A stretch of DNA of 64,000 nucleotides from Xanthobacteraceae bacterium 501b (lineage in GTDB: Bacteria; Pseudomonadota; Alphaproteobacteria; Rhizobiales; Xanthobacteraceae): positions 310,001-374,000 of the forward strand of contig KB899087.1 in assembly GCA_000378025.1 (NCBI GenBank). Reading direction: 5' to 3'. Below the pieces are notes generated by a model. That model made no database searches, was not told where the DNA came from, and saw only the letters and a list, made by a program, of their open reading frames with translations. Positions 1 to 8,926 of the stretch are shown here, piece after piece; position 1 is the stretch's first letter; every line of letters starts with the position of its first letter. Made by a program: the position numbers and the translations under genes.

Positions 1-1507
1 TCGCCGTCACCAGATGGGTGCGGTTGAGCTTGGTGGCGATCTGCACCGAGAGGTCGATCTCCCGCCATTTCTCCTCCATCAGCTCCCGCTCGGGGATCGC
101 CCGCACGAAATTGCCGCCGAGGCCGATGAAGGCGCGGATCTTCCCCGCAATCACCGCCTCGCACACTTCCACCGTATTCAGCCCGTCCTCGCGCGGTGGC
201 TCGAAGCCGAACTGCTCGGCGAGGCGGTCCAGCGGCACCAGCTCCGCCTTTTCGGCGATGCCGACCGTGCGCTGTCCCTGCACGTTGGAATGGCCGCGCA
301 CCGGGCAGATGCCGGCGCCGGGCTTGCCGATATGCCCGCCCATCAGCAGCAGGTTGACCAGCGTCTGGATGGCGTCGACGCCGAGCCGATGCTGGGTCAG
401 GCCCATGCCATAGATGGCGATCACCGTCCGAGCACGCGAGAAGGTGAGGGCGGCCGCTTCCAGCTCGGCCTGGGCGAGCCCCGCATTTTGCTCGATCTCC
501 TCCCAGGAGGTCGCGCGCACCTGGGCCTCGAAGGCGGGGAAGCCCTCCGTGTGCTCGGCAATGAAGGCGTGGTCCAGCACCCGCTCGCCCCCCGTCGCCC
601 GCGCCTCGTCGTCCAGCGCCAGCAGCGCCTTGGCCATGCCCATCATGGCAGCGATGTCGCCACCGGCGCGCGGCTGGTAGTATTGGGTAGCGATCCGGGT
701 CGGCTCATTCGTCAGCATCTGGCCCGGCCGCTGCGGGTTGACGAATGCCTCCCACCCCTTTTCCCGCAGCGGATTGAACACGACGACCGGGACGTCCCGC
801 TCGCGCGCTTCCTGCAATTGATGGAGCATGCGGGGGGAGTTGGTGCCCACATTCTGCCCGAAGGAGAAGATGCAATCGGTGTGCTCGAAATCTTCCAGCA
901 GAACGGTGCCGACGGGCGTGCCAAGGGTTGGAGGCAGGGCGACCGAAGTGGTCTCATGGCACATGTTGGAGCTGTCCGGCAGGTTGTTGGTGCCGTAGAG
1001 CCGGGCGAGCAGCTGGTACATGTAGGAGGTTTCCAGCGACGCCCGCCCCGAGGCGTAGAAGACAGCCTCATCAGGCGCGTAGCCGCGCAGCATGGCACCG
1101 ATCTGCGCGAACGCCTCCTCCCAAGGCACCTCGACATAGCGGTCGGTGCTGGCGTCATAGCGCATCGGGTGGGTGAGGCGGCCTTCCTTCTCCAGCTCGT
1201 AATCCGACCATCCGAGCAGTTCGGAAACCGTGTGGCGGGCGAAGAAGTCGGGCGTCGTTCGCTTGGAGGTCACGTCCCAGAAGGTGGCCTTGGCACCGTT
1301 CTCGCAGAACTCTGCCGCATGCGGTTTTGCCGGCTTGGCCCAGGCGCAGCTGGTGCACATATATCCGCCCGTCTTGTTGTGATCCGTCACCAGAGCGGCG
1401 AGGGCGGAGACGGCGTGCTGTTCGGTGGAGTGTTTGAGCAGAGACTTTGCCGACCCCCAGCCGCCGACCGGTTGATCATAGTTTTCGTGGCGGGCGCGCT
1501 CGGTCAT
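1..1507 (-). CDS. FdhF/YdeP-type molybdopterin oxidoreductase, alpha subunit (C-terminus beyond window)
   Basis: Partial gene: about 502 codons from the ATG at 1507 to the window edge, with no stop. The product resembles the formate-dehydrogenase-alpha-like FdhF/YdeP family, molybdopterin-guanine-dinucleotide enzymes of the DMSO reductase superfamily. Near the start it has GGWGSAKSLL and then a CTSCAW block with Cys51 and Cys54, followed by FCENGAK with Cys68; this is the reduced iron-sulfur pattern of YdeP rather than of classical FdhF. Further on are ATFWDVTSKRTTPDFFA, YASGRASLETSYMYQLLARL, and IFSFGQNVGTNSPRML, which are cofactor-domain blocks. No signal peptide is visible, so a cytoplasmic location is expected. 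The start is preceded by an AGGGAG ribosome binding site. YdeP is linked to acid resistance in E. coli; the substrate here is unknown. The antisense frame over the same bases is long but only reflects high GC. Confidence 0.85.
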   Translation of the reverse strand, partial: MTERARHENYDQPVGGWGSAKSLLKHSTEQHAVSALAALVTDHNKTGGYMCTSCAWAKPAKPHAAEFCENGAKATFWDVTSKRTTPDFFARHTVSELLGWSDYELEKEGRLTHPMRYDASTDRYVEVPWEEAFAQIGAMLRGYAPDEAVFYASGRASLETSYMYQLLARLYGTNNLPDSSNMCHETTSVALPPTLGTPVGTVLLEDFEHTDCIFSFGQNVGTNSPRMLHQLQEARERDVPVVVFNPLREKGWEAFVNPQRPGQMLTNEPTRIATQYYQPRAGGDIAAMMGMAKALLALDDEARATGGERVLDHAFIAEHTEGFPAFEAQVRATSWEEIEQNAGLAQAELEAAALTFSRARTVIAIYGMGLTQHRLGVDAIQTLVNLLLMGGHIGKPGAGICPVRGHSNVQGQRTVGIAEKAELVPLDRLAEQFGFEPPREDGLNTVEVCEAVIAGKIRAFIGLGGNFVRAIPERELMEEKWREIDLSVQIATKLNRTHLVTA

Positions 1508-1757
1508 TTCGGTCTCCCTGGCTGTGAGACGCTAATGACCCGATCGCCGCTTCGGTTCCGGCGCGCGATGAATTGGCCGACACATCGAGGGACGGCGGGG
1601 TAACTAACCTGTTCTATGGCAGGGGCTTAACAGCTCATTCATCGGGCGGCGGCGCGGACTGAGCCCCGATTTCTCGATTAATCTGCGTCTCGACGGTCGC
1701 TTCCGCTGCGGAATTGAGTTAGCCTTTCGTCGGGTGTCAACGTCGCGCTCGGCGACC

Positions 1758-1800
1758 GAGACAGGTTTTTGCGCAGGTCGGGCCGCCGCGCAGGAGCCGC
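1758..1800. repeat. 43-bp imperfect repeat, copy 1
   Basis: This stretch matches 3748-3790 in the same orientation with four to five differences, including one missing base in a T run. The best conserved part is ggtcgggccgcc followed by cgcaggagc. The two copies bracket the NRAMP-like transporter gene. Confidence 0.7.
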
Positions 1801-1954
1801 TCCTATGCCACGACACCCCCTTTCCCATCTGCGGCGCAGCTGCGCCTTTCTGATTGGTTTCGACACGCCGTGTGATCGGGCGCGGCGGGACAATCCGGCA
1901 TAGATCCAGCCCCGCGGGGCTGGCAGAGACGGCGGTCCGACGCCGGGCCCCGAC

Positions 1955-2100
1955 TTCTATTCATGTATTTTTGTGTATAGATATTTAGTTCATAAGCAAT
2001 AGCAAGAACATATCATGAACAAATGAATATAGATATTAAGTAAAACTCACGATTGCGTGAGTTATTCGATTCTGTTGTTCGTGCATCAGGTCTAATGGAT
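1955..2100 (+). promoter_or_regulatory. AT-rich putative promoter/operator region of the NRAMP-like gene
   Basis: Roughly 145 bases of very AT-rich DNA in an otherwise GC-rich window. It contains a direct repeat of TATAGATATT (1976-1985 and 2028-2037), a dyad GTTCAT (1988-1993) with ATGAAC (2015-2020), and a perfect hairpin-like inverted repeat at 2044-2063. I cannot assign a definite -35/-10 pair. The density of symmetrical motifs suggests transcription-factor control of the downstream transporter. Confidence 0.45.
2044..2063. promoter_or_regulatory. Perfect 7-bp inverted repeat, candidate operator
   Basis: The arms aactcac and gtgagtt are perfectly complementary around a six-base spacer. 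It lies about 140 bases before the transporter start and has no T tract, so it looks more like a regulator site than a terminator. The cognate regulator is not in the window. Confidence 0.4.
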
Positions 2101-2202
2101 TAGTTATAAGGTATGCCACGTCTCGATGGGGCGTGCGCCAAGGAGAAAAACACCTGCCACACCTGATGTTCGGCTCGGCAAGCCGAGGAGAGGAAACGCC
2201 AC

Positions 2203-3591
2203 ATGAATATCGTCACTGACGCGGAAAACGCGCAGAGCGGTTCCACGCCGCACACACCAAAGACTATTCGCCTGGAAGCGCCGGGCCTCGGCGCGGCCAG
2301 TACCTGGCGCAATATGGGCCCCGGCATCGCCGCGGCGATGACCGGCATCGGTGCCAGCCACATCATGCACGCCCCAACAGCCGGCGCCCAATATGGCTAT
2401 GCCCTGCTCTGGGTCATTCCCTTTGCCTATATTCTGAAATACTGCGCCTTTGAGTTCTCCCACCGCTACACGCTGGTGAAGGGCGAATCCGTCATGGAGG
2501 CCTATCACCGCATCGGGCAGGGCCGGGGCAACTGGCCGCTCTGGTACCTGATGTTCCAGGGGGTGGCGAACACCTTCGGCATCGCCGGGCGCACGTTGGG
2601 CTGCGCCGCCATGATCTGGGCCGCCTTTCCCTTTCTGTCGCTGGAACTGTGGTCGGTGGTCATTCTTCTCGTCACCGTCGGCATTCTCTGGCTGGGCAAA
2701 TATGCCGCCGTGGAGGCGGTGGTGAAGCTGCTCATCATCGTCTTCGCCGTCTCGTGCTTCATCGCCTTCGTCCTGCAGGCGCCGCCGCCGGGCGAGTACC
2801 TGTCCCGGCTGCTGCCGACCCTGCCGCCCATCGGCGCGGCGCTGCTGTTCGGCGCCATGTGGGGCTATTTCCCGACGACGCTCGAAGTGGCGCCGATGCA
2901 GTCCAACTGGGCGGTCGACAAAAAGTCCGGCATGGTGAAGGTGCACGACCTTCGCCGCCAGGGGTACGAGGTCGAACTCGCGCCGAACTACCTGCGCAAC
3001 TACTTCATCCTGTTCAAGCGCGACATGAACATCAGCTACATCATCTCCGGCCTTACCGGCGCGATCTTCCTGATCGTCGGTGCCGCCGTCCTCCACCCGA
3101 TCGGGCTGGTGCCGGCGAGCCGCGAAATGGGCCTGACCATCGCCCGCATCTACACCGACACCTTCGGCGCGTGGATCTTCCCGGTCATCATTTCCGGCGG
3201 CGTCGCGGCACTGTTCTCTACCGTCTTCACCTATTATGACGGGCAGGCGCGGCTGATCGAGGAATCGGCGGTGCGGCTGCGCGCCTCGCTCGATACGCCG
3301 GAGCGCCGCAAGCTGATCTATCGCGGCTTCCAGGTCTTCCTCACCGCTGCCGGCATCGGCATCGTCTACGGGCTGCCCAACCCGATCTTCGTGGTGCAGA
3401 TCGCCTCTTTCGTGGCGCTGCTGTTCTCGCCGGTGCTGTTCTGGCTCAGCATCCAATCGGTGAAGCGCAACTTCAAGACGCCGGAAGAGCTCGAATTCAT
3501 GCCCTCCAAGCTCATGTTCGCCTGGGCGTGGGTCGGCACAATCGGGCTGGCGCTGATCAGCGCCTATGTCATCTGGATCGAGTGGCTCTGA
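2203..3591 (+). CDS. NRAMP-fold transporter without canonical metal-binding motifs
   Basis: 462 residues, hydrophobic with about 11 membrane segments. It aligns by eye with the NRAMP (SLC11) family: MGPGIAAAMTGIGASHIMHA is the equivalent of the first helix, followed by AGAQYGYALLWVIPFAYILK. Two hallmarks are absent. The DPGN motif of helix 1 is replaced by GASH, and the MPH motif of helix 6 is replaced around LLFGAMWGYFPTTLEVAPM. In canonical family members these residues bind Mn2+ or Fe2+, so the substrate is probably different (Mg2+, another metal, or an organic solute) and is unknown. It is monocistronic, with an AT-rich regulated-looking leader and a strong terminator. The ATG follows GAGGAGAGGAAACGCCAC, a good ribosome binding site. 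Confidence 0.75.
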   Translation: MNIVTDAENAQSGSTPHTPKTIRLEAPGLGAASTWRNMGPGIAAAMTGIGASHIMHAPTAGAQYGYALLWVIPFAYILKYCAFEFSHRYTLVKGESVMEAYHRIGQGRGNWPLWYLMFQGVANTFGIAGRTLGCAAMIWAAFPFLSLELWSVVILLVTVGILWLGKYAAVEAVVKLLIIVFAVSCFIAFVLQAPPPGEYLSRLLPTLPPIGAALLFGAMWGYFPTTLEVAPMQSNWAVDKKSGMVKVHDLRRQGYEVELAPNYLRNYFILFKRDMNISYIISGLTGAIFLIVGAAVLHPIGLVPASREMGLTIARIYTDTFGAWIFPVIISGGVAALFSTVFTYYDGQARLIEESAVRLRASLDTPERRKLIYRGFQVFLTAAGIGIVYGLPNPIFVVQIASFVALLFSPVLFWLSIQSVKRNFKTPEELEFMPSKLMFAWAWVGTIGLALISAYVIWIEWL

Positions 3592-3625
3592 ATTCCTCTC
3601 CCTAGGGCCTGAGGCACTCGTGACT

Positions 3626-3658
3626 GCCCCGCCTTCTCGAAAGGCGGGGCCCTTTTTT
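3626..3658 (+). terminator. Rho-independent terminator of the NRAMP-like gene
   Basis: A perfect 10-bp stem (gccccgcctt / aaggcggggc) with a five-base loop is followed by cc and six T residues. It begins 35 bases after the stop codon. Confidence 0.9.
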
Positions 3659-4111
3659 GGCGATCAGACCCGATGCGCCTCAAACGGCGTGACAACAGCC
3701 GCCCGATCCATTAGAAAAGCCGCAGGGTGTCTCTTCTTATCATAGTAGAGGCAGGTTTTGCGTCGGTCGGGCCGCCACGCAGGAGCTGCCGTGCATGAGA
3801 TTATCTGACGTCCATTTTCCGTCTTCTCGCTCTATTAGATCGCCGCGCGGTGCCCGCGTGGACGCCCGGCCCATTGCGTTTTGCCGGAGCTTTGCCCCGC
3901 TCGCAGCGGCCAACCGCTAGTCTTATCGAAACTGCGGCGGAACAGGATTGTCACGATTGTCTCCGAACGATTGCCATTTCAAGAGCTTGGCCGTGAGGCG
4001 CCCGGACCTTCATCGGCGGGCGCGGCGTCGGCGGCCTCTGGCTGTGCGTGCGCCAGCGAGGCCGCTCGGCAGTCCTGTGGTCCCCGCGCAGCACGGGCGC
4101 CATGTGGATGA
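3659..4111. other. Intergenic region before the Mrp operon, no gene seen
   Basis: About 450 bases. It contains the second copy of the 43-base repeat. A possible 76-codon frame at 3881-4111 is low-complexity Ala/Arg/Ser translation of GC-rich DNA with no recognisable family or ribosome binding site. The Mrp operon promoter should lie here, but I cannot point to it. Confidence 0.5.
3748..3790. repeat. 43-bp imperfect repeat, copy 2
   Basis: Second copy of the element at 1758-1800, same orientation, with the conserved core ggtcgggccgcc and cgcaggagc. It lies about 90 bases after the terminator of the transporter gene. Confidence 0.7.
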
Positions 4112-6994
4112 ATGGACGTGTCGCGGGATGGCTCTGTGATGGTGCTCTGGCTCATTCCCCTGCTGCCGCTGTTCGGCGCCATTCTGCCCGCGCTCCTCAT
4201 CCGCTCGGGGCGCGATGTCTGCGCCAATGCGACCGGCTTCGTGTCGCTGGCGGCGCTCGGCCTGCTGCTGTCGCAGGCGCCGGCGGTGTTCGCCGGCGAG
4301 GTGGTGCGCGTCAGCCTGCCCTGGGTGCCGCAGATCCAGCTGTCCTTCTCCTTCATGCTGGACGGGCTCGGCTTCTTCTTCGCGGCGATGATCCTCATCA
4401 TTGGCCTGCTGGTCATTGTCTATGCCCGCTTCTATCTCGACCGCGCCGACCCGATGGGGCGTTTCTACGCCTATCTGCTGCTGTTCCAGGGGGCGATGCT
4501 GGGCGTGGTTCTGTCCAACAACGTCATTCTCCTGCTGGTGTTCTGGGAACTCACCAGCCTCACCTCCTTCCTGCTGATCGGCTTCTGGCGCCACCGCGCC
4601 GACGCCCGGCAGGGCGCGCGCATGGCCCTCATCGTCACCGGCGGCGGCGGGCTGGCGCTGATCGGCGGGCTTCTGCTGCTCGGCAGTATCGCCGGCAGCT
4701 ACGAGATCTCCGAAATCCTGGCGCGCGGCGACCTGATCAAGGCCTCGCCGCTCTATCTGCCGGCGCTGGTGCTGATCCTGATTGGCGCCTTCACCAAGAG
4801 CGCTCAGTTCCCGTTCCATTTCTGGCTGCCGCATGCGATGGCGGCGCCGACCCCGGTCTCGGCCTATCTCCATTCGGCTACCATGGTGAAGGCGGGAATC
4901 TTCCTGCTGGCGCGGCTGTGGCCGGCGCTGGCCGGCACCGAAGCGTGGTTCCTTATCGTCGCGCCTGTCGGACTCGCCACCATGGTGATCGGCGCGTGGA
5001 TCGCCAATTTCCGCGACGACCTGAAGAGCCTGCTGGCCTTCTCCACCGTCAGCCATCTCGGCCTCATCACCATGCTGCTCGGCCTCGGCACGAAGATGGC
5101 GGCGGTGGCGGCGGTGTTCCACATACTCAACCATGCCACCTTCAAGGCGGCGCTGTTCCTCAGTGCCGGCATTGTCGACCATGAAGCCGGCACGCGCGAT
5201 GTGCGCCGGCTCGGCGGGCTTGTCGGCCTGATGCCGATCACTGCGACGCTGGCCATGCTGGCCACCGCCTCGATGGCAGGCGTGCCGCTGTTCAATGGCT
5301 TCCTGTCGAAGGAAATGATGCTGGAGGAGGCCGCCCATACCTCCTATGCCGGCATCACCTGGCTGTTCCCGGTGCTGGCGACGCTCGGCGCGCTGCTCTC
5401 GGTCGCCTATTGCGCGCGCTTTGCCATCCGCACCTTTCTCGGGCCGGTCCGGCACGACTACCCCCATCACCCGCATGATCCGCCGCTGGGGATGTGGCTG
5501 CCCGTCGCGCTGCTCATCGTGCCGGTGCTCGCCATCGGCCTATTTCCCGGCGCGGTGGCGGGCGGGCTGGTGGCGCTGACCGCCGGCGCGGTGATCGGTG
5601 GCCCGCTGCCGGACTACTATCTGGCGCTCTGGCACGGGCTGACGCCGGCGCTGGTCATGAGTGGGCTCGCCTTTGCCGGCGGCGCCGTGTTCTTCCTGAC
5701 GCAGGCGCGGGTGGATGCGCTGCGGCGGCTCTTCCCGCGCCCGGAGGCGCTCACCCTGTTCGAGGCCGCTTCTAACGCCGTCGTGGTCGCCGCCCGCCGC
5801 GTCACCGCCTGGTTTCACGACGGCTCGCTCGCCTTTTATCTCAGGGTGATCCTCGCCGCGCTGATCGCGGTCGGCGTCTATGCCATGGCAAGCGCGGCGC
5901 ACGAGGCCGGCACCCGGGCGATGATCCCGGTCACGCTGCCTGCCATGGTCGCCTGGCTGGCGCTGGTGGTGGCGTGCCTCGCCACCATGATGTGGCACCG
6001 CGAGCGGCTGACGGCGCTGGTGCTGACCAGCGTGGTCGGGCTGATCGTGGCGCTCGGCTTCGTGCAGTTCTCGGCGCCCGATCTCGCCCTGACCCAGGTC
6101 TCGGTCGATGTCGTCACCACCATATTGATGCTGCTGGCGCTCAATCTGCTGCCGAAGACCAGCCCCCGTGAATTCAGCCTGCCGGCGCGTTGGCGCGACG
6201 GTGTCCTTGCCGGCCTCGGCGGGCTGGGTATCGGCGGGCTCGCCTATGCTGTCATGACGCGCGACGGCACCTCGATCGCCGATTATTTCCTGGCGCAGTC
6301 GAAGCCGGGTGGCGGTGGGACCAATGTCGTCAACGTCATCCTGGTCGACTTCCGCGGCTACGACACCTTCGCCGAGATCATCGTGCTGGGCATTGCGGCG
6401 GTGGCCATTTTCGCCCTGCTTGACCCCCGGCTGCCGGCCGGGGCGCTGCGGCGGGTGCGGGCGCTGCTGCCGACCCAGGAATCGGGCGACGCCCATCCGC
6501 CGATGCTGGTGGTCGCGGCGCGCGCCATGCTGCCTCTGGCGCTGGCGGTGGGGGTCTTCATCTTCCTGCGCGGGCACAACCAGCCGGGCGGCGGCTTCAT
6601 CGCTGGCCTCGTGGTGGCGATCGCGCTGATGCTGCAATATATCGCCTCCGGCTATCGCTGGGTGGCCGATCGCAAGCGGCTGGATTCGCAGGCGATGATC
6701 GGCGCCGGCATTGGCATTGCCGGGCTCACCGGCATCGCGGCCTGGGCGTTCGGCAAGCCCTTCCTCACCAGCACCTTCGGCTATTTCACCTGGCCGGTCG
6801 TCGGCACCTTCGAGCTCGCCTCCGCCCTGCTGTTCGACCTCGGCGTCTTCCTCACCGTGGTTGGGGTGATGGTGCTCTCGCTGTCGCAGCTGTCGCGCGT
6901 CGGCCAGAGCGTGGATCCGCTGCCGACGCCGGAACAGCCGATGGATCTGCCGCTCGCGGCGGCGCCCCCGCACCCCCAGCCGAGGGAGGCCTGA
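4112..6994 (+). CDS. mnhA: Na+/H+ antiporter subunit A fused to subunit B (MnhA/MrpA-MrpB, PhaAB type)
   Basis: 960 residues. The N-terminal two thirds are the MrpA subunit, related to respiratory complex I NuoL, with about 16-20 membrane helices and conserved blocks such as LLLVFWELTSLTSFLLIGFW, FPFHFWLPHAMAAPTPVSAY and SATMVKAGIFLLARLWP. The C-terminal part from about residue 795 is the MrpB domain (FIFLRGHNQPGGGFIAGLVV, TWPVVGTFELASALLFDLGV). A/B fusion marks group-2 Mrp operons, as in Sinorhizobium PhaAB. The complex exports Na+ (or K+) in exchange for protons and supports pH and salt tolerance. An alternative start is the ATG at 4139, which would begin directly in the first helix; neither has a convincing ribosome binding site. 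First gene of a six-gene operon. Confidence 0.93.
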   Translation: MDVSRDGSVMVLWLIPLLPLFGAILPALLIRSGRDVCANATGFVSLAALGLLLSQAPAVFAGEVVRVSLPWVPQIQLSFSFMLDGLGFFFAAMILIIGLLVIVYARFYLDRADPMGRFYAYLLLFQGAMLGVVLSNNVILLLVFWELTSLTSFLLIGFWRHRADARQGARMALIVTGGGGLALIGGLLLLGSIAGSYEISEILARGDLIKASPLYLPALVLILIGAFTKSAQFPFHFWLPHAMAAPTPVSAYLHSATMVKAGIFLLARLWPALAGTEAWFLIVAPVGLATMVIGAWIANFRDDLKSLLAFSTVSHLGLITMLLGLGTKMAAVAAVFHILNHATFKAALFLSAGIVDHEAGTRDVRRLGGLVGLMPITATLAMLATASMAGVPLFNGFLSKEMMLEEAAHTSYAGITWLFPVLATLGALLSVAYCARFAIRTFLGPVRHDYPHHPHDPPLGMWLPVALLIVPVLAIGLFPGAVAGGLVALTAGAVIGGPLPDYYLALWHGLTPALVMSGLAFAGGAVFFLTQARVDALRRLFPRPEALTLFEAASNAVVVAARRVTAWFHDGSLAFYLRVILAALIAVGVYAMASAAHEAGTRAMIPVTLPAMVAWLALVVACLATMMWHRERLTALVLTSVVGLIVALGFVQFSAPDLALTQVSVDVVTTILMLLALNLLPKTSPREFSLPARWRDGVLAGLGGLGIGGLAYAVMTRDGTSIADYFLAQSKPGGGGTNVVNVILVDFRGYDTFAEIIVLGIAAVAIFALLDPRLPAGALRRVRALLPTQESGDAHPPMLVVAARAMLPLALAVGVFIFLRGHNQPGGGFIAGLVVAIALMLQYIASGYRWVADRKRLDSQAMIGAGIGIAGLTGIAAWAFGKPFLTSTFGYFTWPVVGTFELASALLFDLGVFLTVVGVMVLSLSQLSRVGQSVDPLPTPEQPMDLPLAAAPPHPQPREA

Positions 6995-6997
6995 GCC

Positions 6998-7396
6998 ATG
7001 GAAATGCTCGTCGCCAGCGCCATCGGCCTGATGACCGCGACCGGCCTGTTCCTGATCCTGCAGGGGCGTAGCTTTCCGGTCATTGTCGGCCTGACCTTCC
7101 TCTCCTATGCGGTCAACGCCTTCCTGTTCGCCATGGGCCGGCTCACCGTCGACCGGCCGCCGATCATCACGGCGGGAGCGGCCTATACCGACCCGCTGCC
7201 GCAGGCGCTGGTGCTGACCGCCATCGTCATCTCCTTCGGCATGACGGCGCTGATCGTGGTGCTGGGACTGCGCGGCTTTCTGGAGACCGGCTCCGACCGT
7301 ACCGATCTCAGCCTTGCCGATGCGGCCGAGGAGCATGGCCCGGCGCCGGCCGGCGAGGATGCCCGGCGCGAGCGGGACGGGGCCGCACGGGCATGA
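6998..7396 (+). CDS. mnhC: Na+/H+ antiporter subunit C (MnhC/MrpC)
   Basis: 132 residues with three membrane helices, homologous to complex I subunit NuoK. Family signatures seen are GLTFLSYAVNAFLFAMGRL and DPLPQALVLTAIVISFGMTA. It starts three bases after mnhA behind GAGGCCTGAGCC and overlaps the start of mnhD by four bases, so it is translated within the antiporter operon. The last 25 residues are a charged, family-variable tail. Confidence 0.93.
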   Translation: MEMLVASAIGLMTATGLFLILQGRSFPVIVGLTFLSYAVNAFLFAMGRLTVDRPPIITAGAAYTDPLPQALVLTAIVISFGMTALIVVLGLRGFLETGSDRTDLSLADAAEEHGPAPAGEDARRERDGAARA

Positions 7397-8922
7397 ACAA
7401 CTGGATCATTATGCCGGCCGTGCTGCCGGCTTTCACCGCCGCCTTCCTGCTGCTGACGCTGCGCCACCGGCCGCAGGCCCAGCGTATCGTCTCGATCGTC
7501 GCCACCGCGCTCGGCCTCTTGGTGGCCATCGGCCTCGCGGTCGCAGCGTCCGACGGGGTGCCGCAGGCCTATCGGCTGGGCGACTGGCCCGCCCCCTTCG
7601 GCATCGTGCTGGTGCTCGACCGGCTGTCGGCGACCCTGCTGGTGCTGACCGGGCTGCTCGCGCTCTGCGTCGTGCTCTACGCTTCCGCCGGCTGGGACCG
7701 GCGCGGGCAGCATTTCCACACACTGCTGCAGTTCCAGCTGCTGGGCATCAACGGTGCCTTCCTCACCGGCGACGTGTTCAATCTGTTCGTATTTTTCGAG
7801 GTGATGCTGATCGCCTCCTATGGGCTGATGCTGCATGGCGGCGGCCCGGCGCGGCTGAAGGCGGGCTTCCACTATGTCGCCATCAACCTCATCGCCTCGG
7901 CGCTGTTCCTCATCGGCGTCGGGCTGATCTATGCCGTCACCGGCACGCTGAACATGGCCGATCTCGCCCTGAAGGTGCCGGAGGTAGTGCCGGCCGATCA
8001 GGGCCTGTTGAAGGCCGGCGCGCTGCTGCTGTTCCTTGTGTTCGCCACCAAGGCGGCGCTGGTGCCGCTGCACTGGTGGCTGCCGGCCACCTATGCCGCC
8101 ACCTCCGCCCCGGCTGCCGCTATCTTCATGATCATGACCAAGGTTGGCGCTTACGCCATCCTGCGCGTCTATGGGCTGGTGTTCGGCGCGGAAGCGGGCG
8201 CGCTGGCGCTAGTCGCCGCGCCCTTCGTACTGCCGGCGGCGGTGGTGACGCTGCTGCTAGGCACGGTCGGCGTGGTCGGCAGCCGCAGCCTGCGCAGCCT
8301 TTCCGCCTTCGCCATCGTCGCCTCCATGGGCACGCTGCTGATCGCGCTGGGGCTGTTCGACCAAGCCGGGGTTTCCGCCGCGCTCTACTATATCGTCCAT
8401 TCCTCGCTTGCCGGCGCGGCGCTGTTCCTGCTCGCCGGGTTGGTGCTGGAAGGGCGCGGCGCCACGGGCGATCGCCTGCTGCCGGGCCCTGCCATGCGCG
8501 GCGAGGTGCTGGTCGGCGGCCTGTTCCTGCTCTGCGCGGTGGCCATGGTCGGGCTGCCGCCGCTGTCGGGATTCCTCGGCAAGGTGATGATCCTGGAGGC
8601 GGTGCGGTCCTCGGCGAGCTGGCCGTGGCTCTGGGCGCTGATCCTGGGCTCCAGCCTTGCCCTCACTCTCGGCTTTGTGCGGGCGGGTTCGGTGCTGTTC
8701 TGGGCGAGCGGTCCCGCCAGCAGCGAGACGCGCCGCCCGCTCGCCATCCTGCCGCTTACCGCCATCGTGCTTCTGCTTGCGCTGACCGGCGCCTGGACCG
8801 GTGCCGCCGGCCCGGCCATGGTCTGGATGGACGCCACCGCCCGGCAGTCGCTCGACCGTGCTTCCTATGTCGAGGCGGTTCTGGGCCCGACGAACCAACG
8901 TTCCGCCGGGCTGGGGGAGTGA
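7393..8922 (+). CDS. mnhD: Na+/H+ antiporter subunit D (MnhD/MrpD)
   Basis: 509 residues, about 14 membrane helices, related to NuoM/NuoN proton-channel subunits. Conserved blocks include FNLFVFFEVMLIASYGLML, FATKAALVPLHWWLPATYAA and APAAAIFMIMTKVGAYAILR, which carry the Glu and Lys residues of the proton path. With MrpA it forms the ion-translocating core. The ATG overlaps the mnhC stop (ATGA arrangement), supporting translational coupling. Confidence 0.94.
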   Translation: MNNWIIMPAVLPAFTAAFLLLTLRHRPQAQRIVSIVATALGLLVAIGLAVAASDGVPQAYRLGDWPAPFGIVLVLDRLSATLLVLTGLLALCVVLYASAGWDRRGQHFHTLLQFQLLGINGAFLTGDVFNLFVFFEVMLIASYGLMLHGGGPARLKAGFHYVAINLIASALFLIGVGLIYAVTGTLNMADLALKVPEVVPADQGLLKAGALLLFLVFATKAALVPLHWWLPATYAATSAPAAAIFMIMTKVGAYAILRVYGLVFGAEAGALALVAAPFVLPAAVVTLLLGTVGVVGSRSLRSLSAFAIVASMGTLLIALGLFDQAGVSAALYYIVHSSLAGAALFLLAGLVLEGRGATGDRLLPGPAMRGEVLVGGLFLLCAVAMVGLPPLSGFLGKVMILEAVRSSASWPWLWALILGSSLALTLGFVRAGSVLFWASGPASSETRRPLAILPLTAIVLLLALTGAWTGAAGPAMVWMDATARQSLDRASYVEAVLGPTNQRSAGLGE

Positions 8923-8926
8923 GACG

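Larger units (their letters stand above)
1508..2202. other. Divergent intergenic region, no gene seen
   Basis: About 695 bases lie between the divergently transcribed oxidoreductase and the NRAMP-like transporter. The left two thirds are GC-rich with no supported gene; it contains one copy of a 43-base repeat. The right part, from about 1955, is strikingly AT-rich and holds dyads and direct repeats described separately. Short minus-strand frames here (for example 1604-1828) have no ribosome binding site or recognisable sequence. Confidence 0.6.

Noticed and set aside
14-1603. 529-codon plus-strand frame opposite the oxidoreductase
   Set aside because: Antisense shadow in GC-rich DNA; the minus-strand translation matches the FdhF/YdeP family, this one does not match anything.
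3881-4111. 76-codon frame before the Mrp operon
   Set aside because: Ala/Ser/Arg-rich, no ribosome binding site, overlaps the probable promoter region.
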